Of a stretch of DNA of 49,248 nt, positions 25,828-34,328 are shown piece by piece. Numbering within the stretch: the stretch's first letter is position 1; each line of letters opens with the position of its first letter. The notes beneath the pieces are model-generated. The model had not been told where the DNA came from. It made no database searches and worked only from the letters and a program-made list of their open reading frames with translations. A program made the position numbers and the translations under genes. The stretch comes from CAYFIW01 sp964343265 (lineage in GTDB: Bacteria; Chloroflexota; Dehalococcoidia; Lucifugimonadales; UBA826), in the NCBI GenBank assembly GCA_964343265.1, contig CAYFIW010000007.1:1-49248 (forward strand), read 5' to 3'.

Positions 25828-26634
25828 CTAGCTGAATCGACCCGTTATGTATTCCTCAGTTCTTTTATTACTTGGATTAGTGAATATTTTTTGTGTGTCA
25901 TCATGTTCTACCAAATAGCCTGAACGATTATCTCCAACCATAAAGAAAGCAGTTTCATCAGAAACGCGAGCTGCTTGTTGCATGTTATGCGTAACTATGA
26001 CAATCGTGTATCGAGTTTTTAACTCACGAACCAAATCTTCAATTGCCAAAGTGGCTATGGGATCCAGGGCAGATGCAGGTTCATCCATCAAAAGAACCTC
26101 CGGTTCAACAGCCAATGCTCTCGCTATGCAAAGTCTCTGTTGCTGACCACCAGAGAGGGCGAACGCACTATCATGTAACCTATCCTTAACCTCTTCCCAT
26201 AAAGCCGCCTTATGCAGAGAACTCTCGACGGCTTCATCCATATCGCCTGTATAACCATTAACTTTTAGGCCGAATGCTACATTCTGGTATATCGATTTAG
26301 GAAACGGATTGGGTTTCTGGAACACCATTCCTATTCTCGACCGTATTTCCGTAGCATCTACGTTATCAGAATATATATTAAAGTTCTCAAACAAAACCTC
26401 ACCCTTTACAGAAGCACCTACTATCAGGTCATTCATTCGATTCAAACACCTCAGATAAGTACTTTTACCACATCCGGAAGGACCAATTAGGGCCGTGACA
26501 GTATTACGTTTCATTTCCATGTTCACATCCCGAACAGCCAAGAAATCTCCATAATAAACATTTAAATTTTTAGCTGTTAAAACTACTTCAGGATTCTCAA
26601 CAGAACCCTCTTGAGAAGATATTTCAGTCCCCAT
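25828..26634 (-). CDS. pstB: Phosphate ABC transporter ATP-binding protein PstB
   Basis: ATPase of the high-affinity phosphate importer, 268 aa. Walker A is GPSGCGKST, the Q-loop lies in GMVFQKPNPFP (typical of PstB), the ABC signature is LSGGQQQR, and Walker B is VLLMDEPASALD. The switch His is in IVIVTHNM. NRMNDL after Walker A is another PstB-specific feature. It lies 8 bp after pstA in the order S-C-A-B-U. Confidence 0.97.
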   Translation of the reverse strand: MGTEISSQEGSVENPEVVLTAKNLNVYYGDFLAVRDVNMEMKRNTVTALIGPSGCGKSTYLRCLNRMNDLIVGASVKGEVLFENFNIYSDNVDATEIRSRIGMVFQKPNPFPKSIYQNVAFGLKVNGYTGDMDEAVESSLHKAALWEEVKDRLHDSAFALSGGQQQRLCIARALAVEPEVLLMDEPASALDPIATLAIEDLVRELKTRYTIVIVTHNMQQAARVSDETAFFMVGDNRSGYLVEHDDTQKIFTNPSNKRTEEYITGRFS

Positions 26635-26642
26635 TTATTAAA

Positions 26643-27536
26643 TTATTCCTCTGACCTGATCTGGTATCTATTTCGTAAAAACACAGCTATAGCATTCATG
26701 GTTAACAAAATCACCAACAATACAATTATCCCAGCTGCTGCCAACCCTCTAAAGTCCTCTTGAGGTCTTGAGACCCAGTTATATATTTGAATTGGCAAAA
26801 CAGTAAATCTCTCCATTGGATGTCCAGGTACAAATGTAAGGTAAACCAAGGCACTAATCGCTATTACCGGAGCGGCTTCACCAATTGCCCGGGACATAGC
26901 TAAAATAGTACCCGTTAATATACCCGGTACTGCTGAAGGAAGAACAACACCTTTAATTACCTGCCATTGATCAGCGCCCATCGCATAAGCTGCTTGCCTA
27001 TAGGAGTCTGGCACAGCCCTAATAGCTTCCCTTGATGAGAGTATCACTATTGGTAGGACAAGTAATGAAAGCGTCATCGCACCAGCCAATATACTTCTGC
27101 CAAGTTCAAACCATGTCACAAACAAGGCCAAACCAAGAAGTCCATATACTATAGAAGGCACTCCAGCTAGATTAGATACATTGATTTCTATGATACGAGT
27201 GAAAAGATTACGAGGGGCGTATTCTTCAAGATAGATAGCTGCACCTACACCTACGGGAACAGTAAAGAATGAGGTCAGCACCATTAACCAAATGGTTCCC
27301 ATCAAAGCCGGAAACAACCCTGCCTCATCAGGGTGCCTTGAAGGATAATCAGTAATAAACTGCCAGTTGAGCCAAGGTAAACCATTCGTTACAACTTCAA
27401 ACACAAGAACACTAAGGCCCAAAATACCAACACAAACGGAAGATAGAAAAAGTATATATAAAGCTCCTCCAACAGCGCGTCGAAAATTCCTACGAGGAGC
27501 TAATCGGCGTGAAGAATCTCCAATCACCTGACGCAT
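26643..27536 (-). CDS. pstA: Phosphate ABC transporter permease PstA
   Basis: 297 aa inner-membrane permease with six predicted helices. The ABC permease EAA loop is visible as SYRQAAYAMGADQWQVIKGVVLP. IYLEEYAP and NLAGVPSIVYGLLGL are hallmark PstA segments. It heterodimerises with PstC to form the phosphate channel. The ATG is one base after the pstC stop, so the two are translationally coupled. The N-terminus is Arg-rich (about residues 1-20), cytoplasmic. Confidence 0.96.
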   Translation of the reverse strand: MRQVIGDSSRRLAPRRNFRRAVGGALYILFLSSVCVGILGLSVLVFEVVTNGLPWLNWQFITDYPSRHPDEAGLFPALMGTIWLMVLTSFFTVPVGVGAAIYLEEYAPRNLFTRIIEINVSNLAGVPSIVYGLLGLALFVTWFELGRSILAGAMTLSLLVLPIVILSSREAIRAVPDSYRQAAYAMGADQWQVIKGVVLPSAVPGILTGTILAMSRAIGEAAPVIAISALVYLTFVPGHPMERFTVLPIQIYNWVSRPQEDFRGLAAAGIIVLLVILLTMNAIAVFLRNRYQIRSEE

Positions 27537-27537
27537 A

Positions 27538-28446
27538 TTAATATTCCTCTCTGAATTTACGCACTATCCAAAACCCCAATAAATTCATGGTCAATGTCAT
27601 CAAGAATAATAGAAGGCCCACTGCGAATATTGTGTTGTACTCCAGAGACCCAACAGGAGCTTCGCCAAGACTTAATTGCACTATATACGCTGTCATTGTC
27701 TGAACGCTTTCCATAGGATTGAAACTCATACTAGGGGTAGCTCCGGCAGCTATAGTGACTAACATCGTTTCCCCAACGGCTCTAGATATTGCAAGAATGA
27801 AAGCAGCAATGATCCCTGAAAGCGCCGCCGGTACTACAACTCGAAGACTAACTTCATACCTAGTAGCTCCTAGCGCATAGGCACCTTCTCGTAAACTTCT
27901 TGGTACAGACATCATTGCATCTTCACTTAGTGAAGAGACCATTGGAATTATCATGACCCCCATGACAAGACCTGCACTTAGAGCGTTAAAGATTATCAAG
28001 TCATCAAAAACTATCTGAAGCAATGGGGTTACGAAAGTTAATGCAAAATACCCATAAACAACAGTAGGTATACCAGCAAGAACCTCTAAAATCGGTTTAA
28101 CAACTCTTCTTAACTTGTCTGGCGCATATTCTGAAAGAAATATTGCCGTCATCAATCCTACTGGTAAAGCCACAGCAGCAGCAATTAACGTAACAAGTAA
28201 AGTTCCTGACACTAAAGGCAGAACACCATATGACCTAGGCTTTAATATCGGAGTCCATCTAGTTCCTGTTAGAAATTCCCAAACTGAAATTTCACCAAAA
28301 AAACTTGAAGCTTGATATATAAGTGTAAATAATATCCCCGCTGTTGTGAGAATCGAGACAGAAGCACATGCGAAAAATATCCACTTGACTATTATTCCTT
28401 CCAGTCGAAGAGATCTACCCCTTCTAGTGCTAAATCTTTCATCCAT
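27538..28446 (-). CDS. pstC: Phosphate ABC transporter permease PstC
   Basis: 302 aa, six predicted helices, partner of PstA. Conserved segments: IFLSEYAP, EVLAGIPTVVYGYFAL, and the EAA loop LREGAYALGATRYEVSLRVVVP. AISRAVGETMLVTIAAG is typical of PstC. It is separated from pstS by 148 bp, the largest gap within the operon. No clear terminator was found in that gap, though a processing site or attenuator favouring pstS expression is possible. Confidence 0.96.
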   Translation of the reverse strand: MDERFSTRRGRSLRLEGIIVKWIFFACASVSILTTAGILFTLIYQASSFFGEISVWEFLTGTRWTPILKPRSYGVLPLVSGTLLVTLIAAAVALPVGLMTAIFLSEYAPDKLRRVVKPILEVLAGIPTVVYGYFALTFVTPLLQIVFDDLIIFNALSAGLVMGVMIIPMVSSLSEDAMMSVPRSLREGAYALGATRYEVSLRVVVPAALSGIIAAFILAISRAVGETMLVTIAAGATPSMSFNPMESVQTMTAYIVQLSLGEAPVGSLEYNTIFAVGLLLFLMTLTMNLLGFWIVRKFREEY

Positions 28447-28594
28447 TACAGGAAATTCCTATGATTTAAGGTCATTTTATAGGTAACTCTAAACTAACTG
28501 ATTTCAGTCTCAGTGTATTTTCATGAAGAGGTCGACGATATGATACATACCAGAGTGCCAATCCTACATTACAAAAACTTATAATTAACTCAAT

Positions 28595-29623
28595 TTATTT
28601 GTATAGCAAATCCTTGTTATTTTCATAGACGCTGGTATCTGAGGCTACATATCCAACTTCGTTAGTCAATTCAGGACCATGTTCCATGTAAAAATCTACA
28701 AATGCTTTCACTTCTGGTCTCAAAAGGCTCCCTGTATTCACATATATGAACAATGGTCTAGAAAGAGGGCTGTACTCACCAGACGGAATAGTTTCTAGAC
28801 TCGGTAAAACACATCCAGAACCACTATCAACAGCAACAAGTTTCAACTTGTCCTCATTTTCACGGTAATATGAGTATCCGAAATACCCAAGTGATCCTTT
28901 ATCTCCTGTAATCCCTTGTACGAGAACATTATCGTCCGCAGAAGCTGTGTAGTCAGCTCTCGACAATTGAGCTTCACCCATAATTTCTTCCGTGAAATAA
29001 TCAAAGGTCCCAGAGTCAGTATCTGGACCGTATAGACGCATCTTTTCATCTGGGAATCCTGCCCTTACCTCACTCCAATTATCAATCTTTGAACCAGGTT
29101 CCCAAATCTTTCTAAGTTCTTCAATAGTCAGGCAATCAACAAAATCATTCTTCGGGCTAACTATTACTGACAAGCCATCAGTGCCAAGCCTAAGCTCTAC
29201 ATACTTGATGCCATTCTCTTCGGCTTTGGCTATTTCATTTTCCCTAATTGTTCGCGAGGCATCAGAAACATCTGTCTCGCCTCTGTAGAATCTTTTGAAG
29301 CCTCCCCCAGTACCAGACACTCCCACATTAACCCTGACTTTTGGATACAACTTGTTGAATTCCTCAGCCACTGCTTCGGAAATCGGATAAACCGTGCTTG
29401 ATCCATCAACCTCCACTGTACCATTCATTTCTGCATCACCAGTAGCAGATTGCGAAGTCAAAACTTGCACGTAAGTGGACTGAGATGACGGCATAGTGGC
29501 TGACATTTCCGAACTATCAACTGGATCATTATCGCCACAGGCAGCAATAACGATTAGTAACGAAATAATCAATGCACCCATTAACAGCGTCATCCACCGC
29601 TTGTTTTCAATCAAAGTTATCAT
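28595..29623 (-). CDS. pstS: Phosphate-binding lipoprotein PstS
   Basis: 342 aa extracytoplasmic receptor for inorganic phosphate. A lipoprotein signal with its lipobox ends at Cys29 (VIAACG), and a Ser/Thr-rich linker follows to about residue 65. Ligand motifs are VDGSSTVYPI, VGVSGTGGGFKRF and DVSDASR; later DSGTFDYF, which in PstS helps hold phosphate. AGGAGAT lies about 11 bp before the ATG. It is the first gene of the pst operon, preceded by a Pho-box-like array and a leader inverted repeat. Confidence 0.95.
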   Translation of the reverse strand: MITLIENKRWMTLLMGALIISLLIVIAACGDNDPVDSSEMSATMPSSQSTYVQVLTSQSATGDAEMNGTVEVDGSSTVYPISEAVAEEFNKLYPKVRVNVGVSGTGGGFKRFYRGETDVSDASRTIRENEIAKAEENGIKYVELRLGTDGLSVIVSPKNDFVDCLTIEELRKIWEPGSKIDNWSEVRAGFPDEKMRLYGPDTDSGTFDYFTEEIMGEAQLSRADYTASADDNVLVQGITGDKGSLGYFGYSYYRENEDKLKLVAVDSGSGCVLPSLETIPSGEYSPLSRPLFIYVNTGSLLRPEVKAFVDFYMEHGPELTNEVGYVASDTSVYENNKDLLYK

Positions 29624-29728
29624 TCTATTTTTAGATCTCCTGGTCTATCCTTTATTAGGAATCCCTTTTCATTCTTTCAACTGACTATTTATATCACCGC
29701 TATTCAAATCTCTCGATAGCTTAATTTC

Positions 29729-29772
29729 TCCTGAATTTTTCTAAGTACCGTTTACCTTTCTAAAATTCAGGA
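29729..29772 (-). repeat. 11-bp perfect inverted repeat in the predicted pstS leader
   Basis: TCCTGAATTTT (29729-29739) and AAAATTCAGGA (29762-29772) are exact reverse complements with a 22-bp centre, so the arms start 33 bp (three helical turns) apart. With a transcript start near 29809 it would lie about +37 to +80 of the pstS mRNA. It could fold as a stem-loop protecting the leader or bind a dimeric regulator. It lacks a U-tract and high GC, so it is not a standard terminator. Confidence 0.5.
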
Positions 29773-29815
29773 CAGAAAAACTCTATCTCTTCTACATAAC
29801 GAATAATATGGATTA

Positions 29816-29871
29816 ATACTAAAGTCTGTTCTTTAACATTAAATTAACGGGAGATTAAAGTGCCTTTAGAC
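29816..29871 (-). promoter_or_regulatory. Pho-box-like operator with -10 element for pstSCAB-phoU
   Basis: On the plus strand TTAACA (29833), TTAACG (29844), TTAAAG (29855) and TTAGAC (29866) begin exactly 11 bp apart, the helical phasing of PhoB/PhoP binding sites. On the opposite strand a -10 candidate TAGTAT (plus 29816-29821) lies 11 bp beyond the last repeat with no -35. This is the arrangement of PhoB-activated promoters, where the box replaces the -35. The regulator would be the PhoB encoded at 31412-32113. Confidence 0.65.
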
Positions 29872-29989
29872 GGAATCGAACTTAGTAGATTATGACCTTT
29901 CGTTAGTCAGACAAGAATAACAACAAATCCAATTATCTCTATGGCATCAATATTAGAAGATAAAATCGTCAGACTAAGCTAATCTAGAA

Positions 29990-31366
29990 TCAAGCGTTTG
30001 GAATAGTAAAATAAAAAGTGCTTCCTTCGCCCTCTACACTTTCCACAGAGACTTCCCCCCCATGAGCTTGAACCAAGTGCTTCACAATTGACAAACCCAA
30101 TCCAGTTCCTTTATCTCTACGTGAACGATCCACTTTGTAAAATCTTTCAAAAACATGAGCTATATGTTCTGCCGGTATCCCTGATCCTGAATCTGAAACT
30201 GAAACCATAATATGTCCATTCTCAACAGGATTTGCATTTACCTCAATTTCACCCGAAAGAGGGGTGAATTTAGATGCATTTTGCAATAAATTCTGCAAAA
30301 TCTGTACTAACTTGTTTTCTTGGCCTAAAACGATAATTCCATTATCAAATGCCAATTCAATATTTGGAATATTACCCTGATTTTGTTGGTTTAAATTAAA
30401 AATTGTGTCCTTCACTACTTTATGAAGATTGACGGGCCTTATATCAACAACTTCCTGACCACTTTCTATTCGTGAAAGTTCTAGAAGTTCATTAACCATG
30501 GACGTCATACGTTCGATTTCCCCATTAATTCTTCCAATAAAATCCAATGCAGTCTTGGAATCATTAAGAGCTCCATCTTCTAGAACCTCGACCATTGCCC
30601 TTATTGAAGTGATAGGGCTCCGAAGTTCATGAGAAACATTACTCACAAATTCTTTTCTAGAAGTCTCGACCTGCCTAACGTCAGTAAGATCGTGGATAGT
30701 GAGTAGCACTCCACGTTCCCCACCAGGTCCAAGAGGCGTTGCTGTTACACTTAGTGACTTTCTTACTTCCGGAACCTCTACTTCAGACATCATCAGGTAA
30801 CCAGTGTCGGAACATCGATGCGCCAATTGAAGAATCTCGAAATCTCTAACAACCTCTGCAATCCTCAGTCCAACTGCTTCAGACGGTACGACATTCAGAA
30901 GATTCCCTGCGGTCTCATTAAAAACCGTGATTTCGCCCTCACGATCCATAGATATAACCCCGTCAGCCATAGTATTTAGAACTGCAGATAACATGTCTCT
31001 TTCTGACGAGAGAGTTTCCACGGTGACCGATATAGTATCCGCCATATTATTGAAAGCTAGGGCGAGATCTGAGGTCTCATCATTAAATGTTGTACGTACC
31101 CTATGACTCAATTCCCCAGATTGTATTCTAGAGGCTCCATCTGCAAGAATTCGTATAGCCCTATCTGTTCTCCTAGCGATATAGAAACTTAAAACAACAG
31201 ATAACAAACTTACGAAAATACCGAATATCAAGACTGTCACTACAATCAGGTCGATATCTTCCTTCCCAATCATGCTTGAAGCGAATACGACAACGATACT
31301 TATAGCTACAAAAATGAGAATCGTGTATGGAAATGCTATTCTCCATTGTAGGGAATTCAAATTCAT
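29990..31366 (-). CDS. phoR: Phosphate regulon sensor histidine kinase PhoR
   Basis: 458 aa. TM1 (about 11-31) and TM2 (about 39-63) are joined by only about seven residues, so there is no extracytoplasmic sensor domain, as expected for a kinase that reads Pst/PhoU status from the membrane. A HAMP domain (about 64-118), a PAS domain (about 122-232), then HisKA with phosphoacceptor H246 (VSHELRSP) follow. The ATPase domain has N box LQNLLQNASKFTP, G1 DSGSGIP and G2 GTGLGLSIVKHL. AAGGAT precedes the ATG. It follows phoB by 45 bp and probably shares its transcript. Confidence 0.93.
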   Translation of the reverse strand: MNLNSLQWRIAFPYTILIFVAISIVVVFASSMIGKEDIDLIVVTVLIFGIFVSLLSVVLSFYIARRTDRAIRILADGASRIQSGELSHRVRTTFNDETSDLALAFNNMADTISVTVETLSSERDMLSAVLNTMADGVISMDREGEITVFNETAGNLLNVVPSEAVGLRIAEVVRDFEILQLAHRCSDTGYLMMSEVEVPEVRKSLSVTATPLGPGGERGVLLTIHDLTDVRQVETSRKEFVSNVSHELRSPITSIRAMVEVLEDGALNDSKTALDFIGRINGEIERMTSMVNELLELSRIESGQEVVDIRPVNLHKVVKDTIFNLNQQNQGNIPNIELAFDNGIIVLGQENKLVQILQNLLQNASKFTPLSGEIEVNANPVENGHIMVSVSDSGSGIPAEHIAHVFERFYKVDRSRRDKGTGLGLSIVKHLVQAHGGEVSVESVEGEGSTFYFTIPNA

Positions 31367-31411
31367 TCACAGATCCTTTTCAACAATCGTATTTAAGAGT
31401 CTGGTTCTCTT

Positions 31412-32113
31412 CTATCCATCAAATCTATAGCCTACACCCCGTATAGTCACTATTCTTGAAGGCTTACCCGGATCGACTTCTATTTTTTCTCTAATCCACC
31501 TTACATGCACATCAACAGTTCTAATGTCACCTATATATTCATGATCCCAAAGGCGTTCCAATATCTGATCACGTGTAAAAGCTCTGCCTTTGCTTGATAC
31601 CAACATAACAAGCAAATCAAATTCACGGGGCTTCATTTCAAGATTCTCACCATTCAATCTAATAACATGTTTGGTTAAATCTATCTCCAGATCGCCAGAT
31701 TTGATAATCTCTTTACTAAGAGAAGGAGTGTTTTCAGAAGCAGTGAGCGAACGCCTGCGCAAGGAATTTCGAACCCTAACAACCAACTCCCTCATGCTAA
31801 AGGGCTTGGTAATATAATCATCTGCTCCAATCTCAAGACCTACTACTCTATCAATCTCCTCAGCCTTAGCAGACAACATAAAAACAGGTAAGTCCATATC
31901 CTTCCTGAGCATTCTACAAACTTCAAAACCGTCTATCTTGGGAAGCATTACATCCAACACCACTAAGTCTGGTGCTAATTCCCTAGCCATCTCTAGACCT
32001 TTTTCACCGTCCTCCGCTCCATAAACATCAAAACCTTCACTGGTTAAACTATATTTAATAGCTTCCAAGATATTCTCTTCATCTTCAACTACGAGAATTT
32101 TTTCTCTTGCCAC
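31412..32113 (-). CDS. phoB: Phosphate regulon response regulator PhoB (OmpR family)
   Basis: 233 aa. The receiver domain has the acidic pair E10-D11 (VVEDEEN), phosphoacceptor D54 (VVLDVMLP) and K103 (YITKPFS). The C-terminal winged helix includes MKPREFDLLVMLVSS and the wing RGVGYRFDG. It is assigned to PhoB rather than another OmpR regulator because of the adjacent phoR and pst genes. It should bind the 11-bp-phased repeats before pstS. An 18-bp palindrome lies 108 bp upstream. Confidence 0.9.
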   Translation of the reverse strand: MAREKILVVEDEENILEAIKYSLTSEGFDVYGAEDGEKGLEMARELAPDLVVLDVMLPKIDGFEVCRMLRKDMDLPVFMLSAKAEEIDRVVGLEIGADDYITKPFSMRELVVRVRNSLRRRSLTASENTPSLSKEIIKSGDLEIDLTKHVIRLNGENLEMKPREFDLLVMLVSSKGRAFTRDQILERLWDHEYIGDIRTVDVHVRWIREKIEVDPGKPSRIVTIRGVGYRFDG

Positions 32114-32220
32114 TAACTACTCCCTAAAATTTATTGTAGCTCTTATTCAATTCGAACATTTAATGGATAATTTTTAAAGTTTATAGTCATAAAATTCATA
32201 GACTACGCCGACACAATACC

Positions 32221-32238
32221 AACTAATAATTATTAGTT
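32221..32238. promoter_or_regulatory. 18-bp perfect palindrome between queA and phoB
   Basis: AACTAATAA followed directly by its exact reverse complement TTATTAGTT, touching the queA stop codon and 108 bp upstream of phoB. It is entirely A/T-rich with no U-tract, so an operator for the phoBR promoter is more likely than a terminator. A weaker inverted pair (TAGTC 32184-32188, GACTA 32201-32205) lies between it and phoB. Confidence 0.5.
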
Positions 32239-33263
32239 CACAAGATGAGCATAGCGTCCCCAAAACTATAAAATCTATATTCATTCTGAACAGCATCCTC
32301 ATAAGCTTTCATGATCAACTCACGACTTGAGATGGCACTCGTCAACATTAATAAAGTAGATTTAGGCAAGTGAAAATTGGTAATCAAGTTATCTACAATT
32401 TTGAACTTATAGCCCGGGGTGATAAATATGTCTGCCCAACCTGATCCTGCTCTCAACAAAGATCCTCTCTGTAGATTCGCAGCGTTCTCCAAGAGTCTGA
32501 CAGCCGTAGTTCCAACCGAAAATATTCTCCTGCCATCTAACTTCGCTTTATTTATAGTTTCGGCAGATTCAGAAGATAACTCCCAAAACTCTGAATGCAT
32601 TTCATGCTTCTCTGGATCTTCAGTTTTTATCGGTCTGAAAGAATCCCATCCAACATGAAGAGTTACAAAAACAATCCTGACGCCTTTCTCTCGAATTTTG
32701 GACAGGAGATCCTTTGTGAAATGTAGTCCGGCTGTTGGAGCAGCAATACTTCCTTCTCTGTGTGAATATACTGTCTGATATCTTTCGGGGTCTTCAACTC
32801 GTTTCTTTATATATGGAGGCAGAGGAACAACGCCTATATCATTAATTTTTTCATCATCGTCTAACCTAACTATTCGGGTACCTGAATTTTCGACCTCAAT
32901 CACTTCACCTTCAATCGAATCTCCCTCTGATCCTATTACAAACTTTGAACCTGCCCGCATTCTGCGACCAGGTTTCACAAGAGACCTCCAGACATTTTTC
33001 TGCAACTGTGAAAGCAATAAAAGCTCGACCTCATGTCCTCGAACATCTTCTTTGCCGTAAAGACGAGCTGGAATAACCCTACTATCGTTAAATACCATCA
33101 CATCGCCCTCTATCAAGTATTCCAATATATCGAAGAAATGACGGTGTTTAATTTCTCCAGATGTTCTATCTAAAATCATTAATTTCGAATGATCTCTTGG
33201 TTCAATAGGAGTCTGTGCTATCAAAGATTCAGGTAAAAAATAATCGAAATCTGTTGTTTTCAA
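32238..33263 (-). CDS. queA: S-adenosylmethionine:tRNA ribosyltransferase-isomerase QueA
   Basis: 341 aa enzyme that converts preQ1 at tRNA position 34 to epoxyqueuosine. It has family signatures at DYFLPESLIAQTP, VFNDSRVIPARLYG, GSIAAPTAGLHFT, LHVGWDSFRPI and the C-terminal NFHLPKSTLLMLTSA. The start is a TTG with AAGGA five bases upstream; no ATG lies nearby. The other queuosine genes are absent from the window. It lies upstream of and co-directional with phoB. Confidence 0.95.
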   Translation of the reverse strand: MKTTDFDYFLPESLIAQTPIEPRDHSKLMILDRTSGEIKHRHFFDILEYLIEGDVMVFNDSRVIPARLYGKEDVRGHEVELLLLSQLQKNVWRSLVKPGRRMRAGSKFVIGSEGDSIEGEVIEVENSGTRIVRLDDDEKINDIGVVPLPPYIKKRVEDPERYQTVYSHREGSIAAPTAGLHFTKDLLSKIREKGVRIVFVTLHVGWDSFRPIKTEDPEKHEMHSEFWELSSESAETINKAKLDGRRIFSVGTTAVRLLENAANLQRGSLLRAGSGWADIFITPGYKFKIVDNLITNFHLPKSTLLMLTSAISSRELIMKAYEDAVQNEYRFYSFGDAMLIL

Positions 33264-33306
33264 TATTATCCTTCCGAGGAGACAAGATTACTAAATCTTT
33301 AAACTA

Positions 33307-33354
33307 GTTACCTAGTAATGGTAACCAACGAAATCCAAAATTAGAAATTCGTTG
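33307..33354. promoter_or_regulatory. Two adjacent inverted repeats in the queA-yihY divergent region
   Basis: GTTACC (33307-33312) with GGTAAC (33320-33325), then immediately CAACGAA (33326-33332) with TTCGTTG (33348-33354). Their placement between two divergent starts suggests operators, but the arms are short (6 and 7 bp) and chance occurrence is possible. Confidence 0.3.
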
Positions 33355-33413
33355 ATAAAATAGGTATAGCATCAAGGTAAAACTAAATCACATAGAACCT
33401 GTGAAGGATATAT

Positions 33414-34328
33414 ATGATTCTCATCAGAATAGTTCTTTTCCTGTGTGACGCAATCAAAGATTTCACGCACAAGAATTGCCAGTATATGGCAGCCGCTATA
33501 GCTTTCTACACGCTTTTCTCTATGTTTCCACTAGGTTTGGCAGTCATATCAGCCATAGGTTTCTTGGTAGATCCGGGAACAGAAAAATCAGAACTTGCGA
33601 AAGATATAGCAGACGTTCTTCCAGTATCAAGTGAACTTATCGGGACAACAATGGAAGGTATTGTCAGTGCCAGGACTATCACCGGCATAGCAAGCTTCCT
33701 GGGATTAGTATGGACTTCTTCAGCTGCATTTGCCGCAGTAAGGAAAGGTATTAACGCGGCATGGGGGATAACAACCCCCAGAAACTTTATAAGGGAAAGA
33801 CTCATAGACATCGGACTCGTTTTTGGAGCAGGCTTATTGGTGCTACTCATCTTATTCACTGCTCCGATAATAGGTGTAATAAGAGAGATAGTTGAAATCT
33901 ACACTCCAGAAGGGGAAATACCGGGAGACTTAGTGTGGAACCTTATAAGCAGACTTGTATCGCCGTTACTCGCATTCATATCAATCTTGACCCTTTACAG
34001 GTGGCTCCCAAATACCAAGGTGCAGATCATATACGTTATACCTGGAGCTCTTGCGGCGGCACTATGTTTCATAGGTGCACAGCTAATATTTATCTGGTAC
34101 GTTAGCACTTTCCCAATATACAACCTTGTGTACGGTTCTGTTGGAGCATTAATGGCTTTGCTTGTCTGGATCTATATATCTGCATTGTTGCTCTTATTTG
34201 GTGCACAAATTACCTCGATGTTACACGAATACGCTACTAATCCAAGAAGGGAAATTGGTACGAAAGGTTTTTGGTCAGGATTCGCGAGAGTGAGAGTGAA
34301 AGTTGTTCAAATTCCGTTACGAGAGTAA
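33414..34328 (+). CDS. YihY/BrkB-family inner membrane protein
   Basis: 304 aa with six predicted membrane helices. The N-terminal signature MAAAIAFYTLFSMFPLGLAV and the segment VYGSVGALMALLVWIYISALLLLFGAQI with the following HEYA are typical of the UPF0761/YihY family (once misannotated as ribonuclease BN). The molecular function is not established. GAAGGA lies 5 bp before the ATG. Its last 26 bp overlap the start of the htrA-like gene, implying coupled translation. Confidence 0.9.
   Translation: MILIRIVLFLCDAIKDFTHKNCQYMAAAIAFYTLFSMFPLGLAVISAIGFLVDPGTEKSELAKDIADVLPVSSELIGTTMEGIVSARTITGIASFLGLVWTSSAAFAAVRKGINAAWGITTPRNFIRERLIDIGLVFGAGLLVLLILFTAPIIGVIREIVEIYTPEGEIPGDLVWNLISRLVSPLLAFISILTLYRWLPNTKVQIIYVIPGALAAALCFIGAQLIFIWYVSTFPIYNLVYGSVGALMALLVWIYISALLLLFGAQITSMLHEYATNPRREIGTKGFWSGFARVRVKVVQIPLRE

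Larger units (their letters stand above)
29624..29989. other. 366-bp non-coding pstS control region
   Basis: No gene was recognised between the phoR stop and pstS. From right to left (reading toward pstS) it holds a four-copy 11-bp-phased repeat (29833-29871), a -10 candidate TAGTAT (plus 29816-29821), an 11-bp inverted repeat (29729-29772) and the pstS ribosome binding site. The about 120 bp next to phoR show nothing recognisable. Confidence 0.6.

Noticed and set aside
29860..29885. T-loop-like GTTCGATTC on the reverse strand suggesting a tRNA
   Set aside because: The flanking bases cannot form a T-stem or acceptor stem, and no anticodon arm is present; the stretch overlaps the Pho-box repeats.
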